From Novosphingobium huizhouense (GTDB taxonomy: Bacteria; Pseudomonadota; Alphaproteobacteria; Sphingomonadales; Sphingomonadaceae): a stretch of DNA of 64,000 nucleotides. The notes under the pieces were generated by a model that was not told the DNA's origin, ran no database searches, and was given only the letters and a program-made list of their open reading frames with translations. The stretch spans positions 1,607,129-1,671,128 of the forward strand of contig NZ_JAILXZ010000001.1 of the NCBI RefSeq assembly GCF_020179475.1. The letters run 5' to 3'. The position numbers were made by a program, and so were the translations under genes. This document shows, piece by piece, positions 36,512 through 46,031 of the stretch (its first letter is position 1; each line of letters begins with the position of its first letter).

Positions 36512-39500
36512 ATGACCCGCACCAAGCGTCCCCTGCGTCTTGCCCTGCTCGCCACCAGCGTGCTCGCGTCCAGCCCCGCGCTCGCCCAGACCGTGCCGAC
36601 GGGCGGCGTCGTCGCCGCCGGTTCCGCGTCGATCGCCACCGCGCCCGGCGCGGTGACCGTGACGCAGACGAGCGCGCGCGGGGTGATCAACTGGACCGAC
36701 TTCTCGGTCGGCCAGGGCGGCAGCGTGACCTTCAAGCAGCCCACGGCGGCAAGCGCTACGCTCAACCGCGTGACCGGAAGCGCCGGATCGACGATCGCCG
36801 GCGCAATCAATGCGAACGGCGCGGTCTACCTCGTCAATCCCAACGGCATCGCGATCACCGCGACCGGCGCGGTCAGCACCGGCGGCGGCTTCGTCGCCTC
36901 GACGCTCGACATCGCCGATGCCGACTTCATGGCGGGCAAGCTCGCCTTTGCCGGCAAGGGCAGCTCGGCGGCGGTGAGCAATGCCGGCAAGATCGCGGCG
37001 GCGCAGGGCGCCTACGTCGCGCTGCTCGGCGGCAGCGTGAGCAATGCCGGCACGATCACCGTGCCGGTGGGCAAGGTCGGCCTCGCCTCGGCCGAGAAGG
37101 TCGTGCTCGATCTCAACGGCGGCAACTTCATGCAGCTTTCGGTGCCCTCGACCCAGGCGGGCACGGGCGCGCTGGTCTCCAATGCCGGCACGATCGGCGC
37201 GAGCGGCGGCTATGTCGCGCTGCAGGCGGCGACAGTGAAGGACCTGGTTCGCAACGTCGTCAACCTGACCGGCACGATCAACGCCGACAGCGCGACCGGC
37301 GCGGGCGGCAAGGTCGTGCTGCTGGGCGGCGCGGGCGGCACCGTCACCGGCACCGGCGCGATCAGCGCGAAGGCGACCGGCGCTGCCGGCAACGGCGGCT
37401 TCGTCGAAACCTCGGGCCAGCATGTCGCGGCGAGCGGGCTGTCGGTCGACACGACCTCGGCCAAGGGCAAGGTCGGCACCTGGCTGATCGATCCCACCGA
37501 CTACGTTGTTGCGGCGAGCGGCGGCGACATCACCGGCGCGGCGCTGGCGACCAAGCTCGCCACCACCTCGGTGACGATCGCGGCGGGCACCGGCCTCACC
37601 GGCACCGCGGGCGACGTGATCGTCAACGATGCGGTGAGCTGGACCAGCGGCAATGCGCTGACGCTTTCGGCCTTCCGCAACGTTGCGGTGAACAAGAACA
37701 TCGCCGCGACCGGCGCGGGCGCTGGGCTGGTCCTGCGCGCCGACAACACCGGCACCGGCACCGGCACGGTCACTTTCGCCAGCGGGATCACCGCCAAGCT
37801 GACCGGCGCGGGCTCGTTCGCGAAGATCTACTACAATGCGCCCGTCTTCGGCACGGCGGTGGCGTTCCCGGCGGTGACCGCCACGAAGGTGACCGCCTAC
37901 GAGCTGGTCAACCGCGCGGGCGACCTGCAGAACATCAACAGCAACCTCAACGAGAACTACGCGCTGGGCAGGAGCCTCGACCTCTCGGCGATCACCAACT
38001 TCGTGCCGCTCGGCACCGATGGCAACGGCAACTACTTCAATGGCGGGGCGGGCTTTGCCGGCAGCTTCGACGGGCAGGGCTTCACCCTCGACAAGCTGAC
38101 GATCAACCGGGCGGGGGTGCAGTACATCGGCCTGTTCGGCGTGGTCGGCGGCGTCGGCAAGACGATCGAGAACCTCACCCTCACCAACGCCAATGTCGTG
38201 GGCGGCTCCTACACCGGCGCGCTGGTCGGTTCGAACTACAACTACCAGAACGGCACCGGCGGCGCCGACTATTCGAACATCACCGTGGCGGGCAAGGTGA
38301 CCACCACCAGCAGTTCCTCCTACATCGGCGGCGCAATCGGCGTCGATGTGGGCGGGGCGATCAACAAGCTCAGCTCGTCGGCGACGGTGAATGTGGTCGC
38401 CGGCAACTATGTCGGCGGGTTGATCGGCTGGACCGAGCGGGCAACGATCACCGCCTCCTCGGCCACGGGCGCGGTCAGCGACAGCGCCACCGGCGGCAGT
38501 TCCTACGCGTTCGGCGGCCTGACGGGCTACCTCTACAACGCCTCGGTCACGAACTCGTCGGCGAGCGGCGCGGTCAGCACCGCGCAGGGTGGCCAGTACT
38601 TCGGCGGCCTCGTCGGGCGCATCCAGTGCGACAGCCTCTGCGCGCAGAACGTGACCGGATCGTCCGCGACCGGCGCGGTGACGCTGGCGGGCGCCGGCAG
38701 CACCAATGTCGGCGGGCTGATCGGCTCGGCGGAATCGATCACCGGGGCGATCACCAACTCGACCGCCAGCGGCGCCATCCTGCTCGGCACGACCACGGCG
38801 CCGGTGTCCGGGACGTACCTCGGCGGTCTCGTGGGTAGTTCGCAAGGCGTCAAGATCAGCGGCGGCAAGGCGACCGGAACGATCACCGCGGGCGACAACT
38901 CGAGCAATGTCGGCGGCCTGGTCGGCTACCAGTACGCCGCGGCAATCTCGGGCAGCACCAGCAGCGGCGCGATCACGCTCGGCAGTTCAATAAGCTACGT
39001 CGGCGGGCTGGTCGGTTATTTCACCAATGGCGGCATCGCCGGCGCGACGCTCACCACCAGTTCGTCGAGCAGCACGATCAAGGGCGGCAGCTATGCCTAT
39101 CAGGTGGGCGGTCTGGTCGGCACCATCGACGGCCCGATCGCGTCGCAGTCGGCTACGGGCGCGATCACGCTCGGCACCAACGCGCGGTACGTCGGCGGGC
39201 TCGCTGGCAACGTATACGGAGCTTCGGTCACCGGCAGCAGCGCAAGCGGCGCGATCACGACCGGCGCGACCAGCGAGCATGTCGGCGGCCTCGTCGGCAA
39301 TCTCGAAGCCAATGGCACTGCGGCCGTCCTGACCGGCAGCAACGCCATCGGCGCGGTGACAGTGGGCGACGGCAGCTATTACGTCGGCGGCCTGGCCGGT
39401 GCGACCAATGTCGTCAAGATCGACACATCGTTCGCCAAGGGCAACGTCACGGTCGGCGCTTCGTCCTACGATGTCGGCGGTCTCGTCGGCAATTACAGCT

Positions 39501-42500
39501 ACGGCGACGGCAGCACGACCTTCGGCACGATCAGTGCGAGCTACGCCAATGGCGCGGTCAAGGCAGGCAACGACAGCGGCTCGATCGGCGGGCTGATCGG
39601 CTATGACTTCGGTGGCTCGATCACCGGGAGCAACACCATCGGTACGGTCACGGTCGGGACCGGTAGCGCTCGCGTTGGCGGACTGGTCGGGTATCTCGAT
39701 GGCGGAGCGCCGGTCACGATCGGCACCTCGAACGCGATCGGTGCGGTCTCTGCGGGCTTCCAGAGCCAGTATCTCGGCGGGCTGATCGGCTACGATCATG
39801 CCAACTCCACGATCGCGAGTTCGTTCGCCAAGGGCAACGTGACCGCAGGAGACAGCAGCGAGCAGGTCGGCGGCCTCGTCGGCCAGAAAGACTATGGCGC
39901 GATCAACGCCAGCTATGCAGCCGGCGCCGTGAAGACCGGCCTTTCCAGCAGCAACATCGGCGGACTTGCGGGATATGCCGGGACAGTTTCGATCAGTGGC
40001 AGCAATTCCCAAGGCGCGGTCACCACGGGTGTCGAATCCAGCTACGTCGGTGGCCTGATCGGCTACGCGTCCGATTCCGATATCGATAACTCCTACGCGA
40101 TCGGGGCGGTCACCGGCAGTTCCAACGTCGGAGGTCTAGCCGGTGTAAGCTCCGACGGCACGATCAGCAACAGCTTCGCCAAGGGCAACGTGGTCCAAAT
40201 CGGCAGCGCCGGCATCTCCTACTCGAACATCGGCGGGCTTGTCGGAAGCAGCGGCGTGGGCGCCATCCACAACTCCTATGCCACCGGGTCGGTGACGATC
40301 TCGGCCCTTCCTGCCGAGGTCGACTATGTTGGGGGCCTCGTCGGTTCGGCAGGTTCGCTGATCCAGGGATCGCACGGTGACGGTGCGGTCATCGGCACCT
40401 CTGCGACCAACTATGTCGGCGGCCTCGTCGGCAGCAATCCAAGTAGCACGGTGATCCAGTCCTACGCGATCGGCGCAGTCTCGGGTGGGCGCTACGTCGG
40501 CGGCCTGGTCGGCTACCAGAGCTATGGTAGCGTGACGCAATCCTACGCCAAAGGCGCGGTGAGCGGCCTCCAGCAGGTCGGCGGCCTGATCGGCCAGAAC
40601 GACTACGCTCCGATCACCGGGTCCTACGCCACCGGCAATGTCAGCGCGCTCGGCGCGAGCGCATACCAGGTCGGCGGGTTCGCCGGGCTGATGCGCGGGA
40701 CGGTGACCAATTCCTACGCGGTCGGCGCGGTCAGCGTCGGCGCGAGCGCGAACGCGGTCGGCGGCTTTGCCGGATCGTTCGAGAGCGGCAGCGGGTCGCA
40801 GCTTTCGGCGATCGGCGCGGTGTCGGCGGGGGCCGGATCGGGCTACATCGGTGGCCTCGCCGGCTACAATGCCGCCGCCATCACGCAGGCCAAGGCGAAC
40901 GGGGCGGTGACGATCGGCACCACCGCCGCGCCGGTCACCGGCAGCAACATCGGCGGGTTGATCGGCTACAACACCGCGCCGCTGACCCAGGTCTTCGCCA
41001 CCGGCGCGGTCACCGTGGGCGATGCGGTGAGCAGCAGCACCTACAACGTCGGCGGGCTGGTCGGCTATTCCAACGCCAGCATCACCACCGCTTATGCGAG
41101 CGGCGCGGTCAAGGCGGGCGCGGGCGCGTTCAGCGTCGGGGGCCTTGCCGGTGCCTTCGACACCGGCACGATCTTCCAGGCCTATGCCACCGGGAACGTC
41201 AGTTCGGGCGCAGGCTCGGCCAATGTCGGCGGGCTGGTCGGCTATCTCTACTATGCCCGGCTCAACCAGACCTACGCCGGCGGCGGCCTGTCCGTCGGCG
41301 CGGGCAGCACCTCGGTCGGCGGCCTGGTCGGCTGGGCCGCGTCCAATTCCAGCATTTCCAAGTCGCTGTGGAACAAGCAGGGGGGCGGCGCGGTGATGTG
41401 CGGCCAGGTCAATGGCGCGGGCTGCGACAACACCAAGGGCTTCACCACCGCGCAGATGACCGACTACACGCTGGCGTCGACGACTTATGCCGGGTGGAAC
41501 TTCACCAGCACCTGGTCGCCGCCTTCGCTCTCGGGCCAGGCGGGGCAAGCCGCGGCGTTCTATCCGCAGCTCTATGCGCTGACCCCGGTGGTGGTCGCCA
41601 ACTCGGCGGCGGCGAGCCGGACCTACGGCGCGGCCAATCCGACCTTCGGCGGGTCGATCACCGGCGGGGGTGCGGCCTACTACGCCTTCGGCCCGGCGGG
41701 CGATGCGCTCACCATCGGCAACCTCTTCGCCACCACCGCCACGCCGACGAGCAACGTCGGCACCTACGCGATCACGCGCAATCCTGCGGCCAAGTCGAAC
41801 CTCGGCGTCGCCTACCGCGTGATCGTGCCGACCGCGGCGAACCTCACCGTCACGCCCGCGCCGCTGACGCTGACCTATACCGCCACCGCGCTCGGCCGGA
41901 CGTACGGCGGCGCGAACCCGGCGCTGACCGGGACGGTCGTTGCGACCGGCCTGCAGAACGCCGACACCATCGCCTCGGTGACGACCGGCACGGCCGCCTT
42001 CACCACCACTGCCACGACCGCCTCGGGCGTCGGCAGCTACGCGGTGACGGGCGCGGGGCTCGCCGCCAACAGCGCAAACTACACCTTCACGTTTGCGCAG
42101 GCCGCCGGCAACGCCACCGCACTGACGATCAACCCGGCGGCGCTGGTGGTGGTCTATACCGCCGATCCGCTGAGCCGGACCTATGGCGCGGCCAATCCGG
42201 CGCTGACCGGCACGCTCACCGCCGTGGGCCTCGCCAACGGCGATACGCTGGGCACGGTGACCACGGGCGCTGCGACCTGGAGCACGGCGGCGACCGGCAC
42301 CACGCCCGTCGGCAAGGTGGCGGTGGTCGGCGCAGGCCTTGCCGCCAACAGCGCGAACTACACCTTCACCTTCGCCCAGAGCGCGAGCAACGCAACCGCC
42401 CTGTCGATCACCCCCGCCGCGCTCACCATCACCTACACTGCCGGCGCGGCCAGCCGGATCTACGGCGCGGCCAACCCGGCGCTGACCGGCACGGTCGCCG

Positions 42501-44059
42501 CGACCGGGCTGATGAACGGCGAGACGCTGGCGGGCGTAGCCACCGGCACCGCCACCTTCACCACCGCGGCGGGCGCGAGCTCGAACGTCGGCAAGTACGC
42601 GGTGACGGGCGCGGGACTCGTCGCCAACGGCAACTACGTGGTGACCAATGTCCAGGCGGCGGGCAACGCCACCGCGCTGACGATCAACCCGGCAGCGCTG
42701 ACGGTGACCTATACCGCCACCGCCGCCAGCCGGACCTATGGCGCGGCCAACCCGGTGCTCACCGGGACGGTGACGGCGACCGGCCTCGTCAACGGGCAGA
42801 CGCTGGCGAACGTGACGACCGGCACCGCGACCTGGACCACGGCAGCGACCGCGACCACGCCGGTGGGCAAGGTGGCGATCGCAGGAGCGGGGCTCGCCGC
42901 CAACAGCGCGAACTACACCTTCACCTTCGTCCAGGCGGCAGGGAACGCCACCGCGCTGTCGATCACGCCGGCGGCGTTGACGCTGACCTATACCGCGGGC
43001 GCGGCCAGCCGCATTTACGGCGCGGCGAATCCTGCGCTGACGGGGACGGTTGCCGGCAGCGGCTTCGTCAACGGCGAGACCCTGGCGAACCTCGGCGGTG
43101 CGGCGACATGGACGACCGCAGCGACCGCCACCTCGAACGTCGGCAGCTATGCCGTGACCGGGGCGGGGCTGACCGCGAGCAACTACGCGATTACCGCGGT
43201 GCAGGCGGCGGGCAACGCCACCGCGCTCAGCGTGACGGCAGCGCCGGTGACGGTGACCTACACCGCCACGGCGGCAAGCAAGACCTATGGCGCCGCACTG
43301 CCGGCGGTCACCGGCACGATCGGCGCGACGGGCCTCGCCAATGGCCAGACGCTGGCGAGCGTCACCACCGGCACGGCGGGGTGGAGCACCACGGCGACCG
43401 CCACTTCGCCGGTCGGCAAGTATGCGATCACCGGCTCGGGCCTTGCCGGCGCCAGCAGCAACTACACCTTCACCTTCGTCCAGGCTGCGGGCAATGCCAC
43501 GGCGCTTTCGGTGATCGCCGCGCCGCTCACCATCACCTACACCGCCAATGCCGCGACCAAGATCTACGGCACGGCGAACCCGGCGCTGTCGGGCACGGTC
43601 GTGGCGAGCGGCCTCGTCAATGGCGATACGCTTGCCAACACCGTCTCGGGCACGGCGAGCTTCGCCACGGCCGCGACCAACCTTTCGGGGGTCGGGACAT
43701 ACGCCATCACCGGCTCGGGGCTGACCGCGACCAACGCCAACTACACCTATACCTTCGCCAACGCCGGACTGCTGACGATCACCAAGCGCACGCTGGTGCT
43801 TACGCCCAACCAGCTGACCCGCGCGATCGGCGCCGCCAACCCGACCACCGGTACCGCGACCGCCACCGCTGCGACCGCGACCACCGGCCTCGTCAATGGC
43901 GACACGGTGTCGAGCATCTCGGTGACCTCGGACGCAACGCTCGCCTCGCTCGCCGGGACCTACTCGCTGTTCGGCTCGAACGCGGTGTTCTCGGCCGGCA
44001 GCGCCAACAACTACGCGATCACCTACCAGACCAACGCCAGCGGGCTGATCGTCAAGTAG
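36512..44059 (+). CDS. Giant two-partner-secretion adhesin (TpsA) with FHA, GLUG and MBG repeats
   Basis: A 2515-residue exported protein. Residues 1-~26 form a signal peptide (LALLATSVLASSPALAQ). The TPS/haemagglutination-activity domain follows (~27-330), with GVINWTDFSVGQGGSVTFKQ and the diagnostic VYLVNPNGIAI. From ~560 to ~1613 are about 34 GLUG-type repeats, each marked by a core such as YVGGLVGY; these are predicted beta-strand turns. From ~1690 to the end are nine MBG-type repeats, each starting near YTATAASRTYGAANP. TpsB, just upstream, should secrete it; the long repeats would project from the cell as an adhesin. ATG 36512 follows GGAGA. No cleavage or anchoring motif is evident at the C-terminus (ASGLIVK). 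A LuxR-type regulator follows. Confidence 0.9.
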   Translation: MTRTKRPLRLALLATSVLASSPALAQTVPTGGVVAAGSASIATAPGAVTVTQTSARGVINWTDFSVGQGGSVTFKQPTAASATLNRVTGSAGSTIAGAINANGAVYLVNPNGIAITATGAVSTGGGFVASTLDIADADFMAGKLAFAGKGSSAAVSNAGKIAAAQGAYVALLGGSVSNAGTITVPVGKVGLASAEKVVLDLNGGNFMQLSVPSTQAGTGALVSNAGTIGASGGYVALQAATVKDLVRNVVNLTGTINADSATGAGGKVVLLGGAGGTVTGTGAISAKATGAAGNGGFVETSGQHVAASGLSVDTTSAKGKVGTWLIDPTDYVVAASGGDITGAALATKLATTSVTIAAGTGLTGTAGDVIVNDAVSWTSGNALTLSAFRNVAVNKNIAATGAGAGLVLRADNTGTGTGTVTFASGITAKLTGAGSFAKIYYNAPVFGTAVAFPAVTATKVTAYELVNRAGDLQNINSNLNENYALGRSLDLSAITNFVPLGTDGNGNYFNGGAGFAGSFDGQGFTLDKLTINRAGVQYIGLFGVVGGVGKTIENLTLTNANVVGGSYTGALVGSNYNYQNGTGGADYSNITVAGKVTTTSSSSYIGGAIGVDVGGAINKLSSSATVNVVAGNYVGGLIGWTERATITASSATGAVSDSATGGSSYAFGGLTGYLYNASVTNSSASGAVSTAQGGQYFGGLVGRIQCDSLCAQNVTGSSATGAVTLAGAGSTNVGGLIGSAESITGAITNSTASGAILLGTTTAPVSGTYLGGLVGSSQGVKISGGKATGTITAGDNSSNVGGLVGYQYAAAISGSTSSGAITLGSSISYVGGLVGYFTNGGIAGATLTTSSSSSTIKGGSYAYQVGGLVGTIDGPIASQSATGAITLGTNARYVGGLAGNVYGASVTGSSASGAITTGATSEHVGGLVGNLEANGTAAVLTGSNAIGAVTVGDGSYYVGGLAGATNVVKIDTSFAKGNVTVGASSYDVGGLVGNYSYGDGSTTFGTISASYANGAVKAGNDSGSIGGLIGYDFGGSITGSNTIGTVTVGTGSARVGGLVGYLDGGAPVTIGTSNAIGAVSAGFQSQYLGGLIGYDHANSTIASSFAKGNVTAGDSSEQVGGLVGQKDYGAINASYAAGAVKTGLSSSNIGGLAGYAGTVSISGSNSQGAVTTGVESSYVGGLIGYASDSDIDNSYAIGAVTGSSNVGGLAGVSSDGTISNSFAKGNVVQIGSAGISYSNIGGLVGSSGVGAIHNSYATGSVTISALPAEVDYVGGLVGSAGSLIQGSHGDGAVIGTSATNYVGGLVGSNPSSTVIQSYAIGAVSGGRYVGGLVGYQSYGSVTQSYAKGAVSGLQQVGGLIGQNDYAPITGSYATGNVSALGASAYQVGGFAGLMRGTVTNSYAVGAVSVGASANAVGGFAGSFESGSGSQLSAIGAVSAGAGSGYIGGLAGYNAAAITQAKANGAVTIGTTAAPVTGSNIGGLIGYNTAPLTQVFATGAVTVGDAVSSSTYNVGGLVGYSNASITTAYASGAVKAGAGAFSVGGLAGAFDTGTIFQAYATGNVSSGAGSANVGGLVGYLYYARLNQTYAGGGLSVGAGSTSVGGLVGWAASNSSISKSLWNKQGGGAVMCGQVNGAGCDNTKGFTTAQMTDYTLASTTYAGWNFTSTWSPPSLSGQAGQAAAFYPQLYALTPVVVANSAAASRTYGAANPTFGGSITGGGAAYYAFGPAGDALTIGNLFATTATPTSNVGTYAITRNPAAKSNLGVAYRVIVPTAANLTVTPAPLTLTYTATALGRTYGGANPALTGTVVATGLQNADTIASVTTGTAAFTTTATTASGVGSYAVTGAGLAANSANYTFTFAQAAGNATALTINPAALVVVYTADPLSRTYGAANPALTGTLTAVGLANGDTLGTVTTGAATWSTAATGTTPVGKVAVVGAGLAANSANYTFTFAQSASNATALSITPAALTITYTAGAASRIYGAANPALTGTVAATGLMNGETLAGVATGTATFTTAAGASSNVGKYAVTGAGLVANGNYVVTNVQAAGNATALTINPAALTVTYTATAASRTYGAANPVLTGTVTATGLVNGQTLANVTTGTATWTTAATATTPVGKVAIAGAGLAANSANYTFTFVQAAGNATALSITPAALTLTYTAGAASRIYGAANPALTGTVAGSGFVNGETLANLGGAATWTTAATATSNVGSYAVTGAGLTASNYAITAVQAAGNATALSVTAAPVTVTYTATAASKTYGAALPAVTGTIGATGLANGQTLASVTTGTAGWSTTATATSPVGKYAITGSGLAGASSNYTFTFVQAAGNATALSVIAAPLTITYTANAATKIYGTANPALSGTVVASGLVNGDTLANTVSGTASFATAATNLSGVGTYAITGSGLTATNANYTYTFANAGLLTITKRTLVLTPNQLTRAIGAANPTTGTATATAATATTGLVNGDTVSSISVTSDATLASLAGTYSLFGSNAVFSAGSANNYAITYQTNASGLIVK
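38190..41350 (+). repeat. GLUG-type repeat array inside the adhesin
   Basis: About 34 occurrences of the core [YNQSHA][VI]GG[LF][VIAT]G, counted by eye, at 25-40 residue spacing, alternating with segments such as SYAIGAVSGG. The units vary in sequence, so the DNA is not a simple tandem repeat, but stretches around GGCGGCCTCGTCGG recur constantly and could recombine. Confidence 0.85.
41581..44059 (+). repeat. MBG-type repeat array at the adhesin C-terminus
   Basis: Nine units of about 80-90 residues, marked by [RK][TI]YG[AGT]A.P near the start of each (the ninth is divergent, LTRAIGAANP). Most units end with a GAGLAANSANYTFTF-like strand and a QAAGNATAL linker. High identity between units 3 to 7 suggests recent duplication. 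Confidence 0.88.
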
Positions 44060-44075
44060 GGCCGGCGCCCGGCGC

Positions 44076-44107
44076 CGCCCCCGCGTCGCCCGGCTGGCGC
44101 GGGGGCG
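44076..44107 (+). terminator. GC-rich hairpin after the adhesin gene
   Basis: CGCCCCCGCG (44076-44085) and CGCGGGGGCG (44098-44107) form a perfect 10-bp stem with a 12-nt loop, 17 bp after the adhesin stop. No T-run follows, so it is a candidate only. Confidence 0.45.
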
Positions 44108-44173
44108 GGCTGCGCCGATGGGCGGGCGCAAGCGGAGTGGCGGCGGCGCGCGCGCGGCGGTAGGATCGGCGCC

Positions 44174-45286
44174 ATGCGCATTCCCACGCCCGGAGAGACC
44201 GACCTGCTGCTGCCGCTGGTCGAGGGAATCTTCGAGCGGCCGATGTGGCAGACGTTCCTGTCGCGGCTGCGCAGCGCGACCGGGGTCGCGCAGGCGGTGA
44301 TCGTGGTGATGGGCGCGGACCCGGCAAGGGCAATCGAGATCCGCTCGGGCCTCGGCGCGGAAGACTTCGCCGCCTTCTTCACGGCGGGCCGCGCCGAGGC
44401 GGCGGAGCGGCTGCGGTTCATGCGCGAAGGCCGGGTCTATGGCCTGGCCGAACTGGTCGAGAGCGGCGGCGAGGCGCAGGCGGCCTTCGTCGCGAGCCAG
44501 CTTGCCCCGGCCGGCCTCGCCGACGTGCGCGCGATGCGGCTGCGCGAGCCGGGCGGCATCGACGGCTGGCTGGCGCTGGTCGGCAAGGGCGAACTGGGCG
44601 CCGCGCAAGGGCGCATGCTGACGCTGCTGGCGCCGTTCTTCCGCGCCGCGCTGCTGGCCCTGGGTGCGCTCGAGGCTGCGCGCGCGCGGGCCGAAGCGAG
44701 CGCCGGCGTGCTCGATCGGCTCGGCGTCGGCTGGATCACGCTCGATCGCGATTGCTGCATCGTCGATTGCGATGCGCGGGCCGAGGCGCTGCTGGCGCGC
44801 GCGCCGGTGATCCATCGCGGGCCGCGCAGCCGCCTGCTGCTCGCCGCGCCCGAAAGCGACGCGAAGCTGGTCGAGGGCGTGCGTGCGCTGGCGGATCACC
44901 GCCGCGACGAGCCGCTGGCGCTGCCCCTGGCGCAGGACCCGCCGGTCGACCTGCTCGTGCTCCCGGCGCGGCACGCGGCGCTGGTCGAAGGGCAGGGCGC
45001 GGTTGCAGGGCAGGGCGCGGTTGCGACCGCCTACATCGGCGAACGCGGGATGCCCGACCATGACCGCAGCGCCCTCGTCGCCGCGCTGTTCGGCCTCAGC
45101 CCGAGCGAGGCGCGGCTTGCCTGGGCGCTGGCGCAGGGACAGGGCATCGCCGAGGCGGCGGCAGAGCTTGGCCTCACGGTCGAGACCGCGCGCAACTATT
45201 CGAAGAAGGTCTACGCCAAGACCGGCGCGCGCGGCCAATCCGACCTGGTGCGGCGCCTGCTGACCAGCGTGCTCGCGCTGGTTTAG
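44174..45286 (+). CDS. LuxR-type HTH transcriptional regulator
   Basis: A 370-residue protein ending in a LuxR/FixJ-type HTH: LSPSEARLAWALAQGQGIAEAA then LGLTVETARNYSKKVYAKTG (~305-360). The N-terminal 290 residues have no recognised domain by eye, though LLGVGWITLDRDCCIVDCDARAEALL-like text (~178-205, read as VGWITLDRDCCIVDCD) resembles a PAS-type sensory core. Such regulators commonly neighbour outer-membrane or secretion genes in sphingomonads; control of the TpsB-TpsA operon is the simplest hypothesis. ATG 44174 is the natural start. The last bases overlap the convergent cysQ by 4 bp. Confidence 0.78.
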   Translation: MRIPTPGETDLLLPLVEGIFERPMWQTFLSRLRSATGVAQAVIVVMGADPARAIEIRSGLGAEDFAAFFTAGRAEAAERLRFMREGRVYGLAELVESGGEAQAAFVASQLAPAGLADVRAMRLREPGGIDGWLALVGKGELGAAQGRMLTLLAPFFRAALLALGALEAARARAEASAGVLDRLGVGWITLDRDCCIVDCDARAEALLARAPVIHRGPRSRLLLAAPESDAKLVEGVRALADHRRDEPLALPLAQDPPVDLLVLPARHAALVEGQGAVAGQGAVATAYIGERGMPDHDRSALVAALFGLSPSEARLAWALAQGQGIAEAAAELGLTVETARNYSKKVYAKTGARGQSDLVRRLLTSVLALV

Positions 45287-46017
45287 TCTTTCACCTTCGC
45301 GACTTCGGCGAGGACGCGGGGGGCGTGTTCCTTCCGGCAGATCAGCAGGTCGGGCATGTAGGTGTCGGCCTGGTTGTAGACCAGCGGGCTGCCGTCGATG
45401 CGGCTGCAGTGCAGGCCGTGGGCGAGCGCAACCGCGACCGGGGCGCACGAATCCCATTCGTATTGGCCGCCCGAGTGGAGGTAGATGTCGGCGGTGCCGA
45501 GGATCACCGCCATCGCCTTGGCGCCGGCGCTGCCCATCGGCACCAGCTCGGCGCCGAGCGCTCCGGCCACGGCGAGCGCTTCCTTGGCCGGCCGGGTGCG
45601 GCTGACGACCATGCGCAAGACCGCGGGCGCCGTGGGCAGCGCGCGCGGCTGGTCCGAGCGCAGCACGATCCCGGCGCCGGGCAGCGCGACCGCGCCGGTG
45701 GTGGCGACGCCATCGACCGCGAGGCCGACATGGACCGCCCAGTCGGTGCGTTCCTCGCCGTATTCGCGGGTGCCGTCGACCGGATCGACGATCCAGGTGC
45801 GCGAAAAGGCGAGGCGATCGAGGTTGTCCTTTTCCTCTTCCGAGAGCAGGCCGTCGTCGGGGCGCTGTTCGCGCAGGGCGTGGCAGAGGAACTGGTTGGC
45901 GGTGGCGTCGCCCGCCTTGCCCAGCGCCTTGAGGCTGAGCACCTGGCTGTCGCGCACGGTCAGCAGCAGGCGCCCGGCCACCTCGGCGAGATGCGCGGCA
46001 AGGTCGGCATCGGTCAT
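45283..46017 (-). CDS. cysQ: 3'(2'),5'-bisphosphate nucleotidase (CysQ)
   Basis: A 244-residue inositol-monophosphatase-fold enzyme. Metal ligands are visible in LLSEEEKDN, WIVDPVDGTREY (DPxDGT) and YEWDSCAPVA (WDxxAP). It hydrolyses adenosine 3',5'-bisphosphate (PAP), the by-product of PAPS-dependent sulfation and reduction, and so keeps sulfate assimilation running. It follows cysNC on the same strand by 14 bp, an obvious operon. ATG 46017 has GGGAGAGAAAG upstream. The 3' end overlaps the LuxR gene stop. Confidence 0.9.
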   Translation of the reverse strand: MTDADLAAHLAEVAGRLLLTVRDSQVLSLKALGKAGDATANQFLCHALREQRPDDGLLSEEEKDNLDRLAFSRTWIVDPVDGTREYGEERTDWAVHVGLAVDGVATTGAVALPGAGIVLRSDQPRALPTAPAVLRMVVSRTRPAKEALAVAGALGAELVPMGSAGAKAMAVILGTADIYLHSGGQYEWDSCAPVAVALAHGLHCSRIDGSPLVYNQADTYMPDLLICRKEHAPRVLAEVAKVKD

Positions 46018-46031
46018 CGCTTTCTCTCCCA

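Noticed and set aside
36266..38845. 859-codon minus-strand frame opposite the TpsB/TpsA junction
   Set aside because: Antisense shadow with GDR-rich composition, no start signal and no domain.
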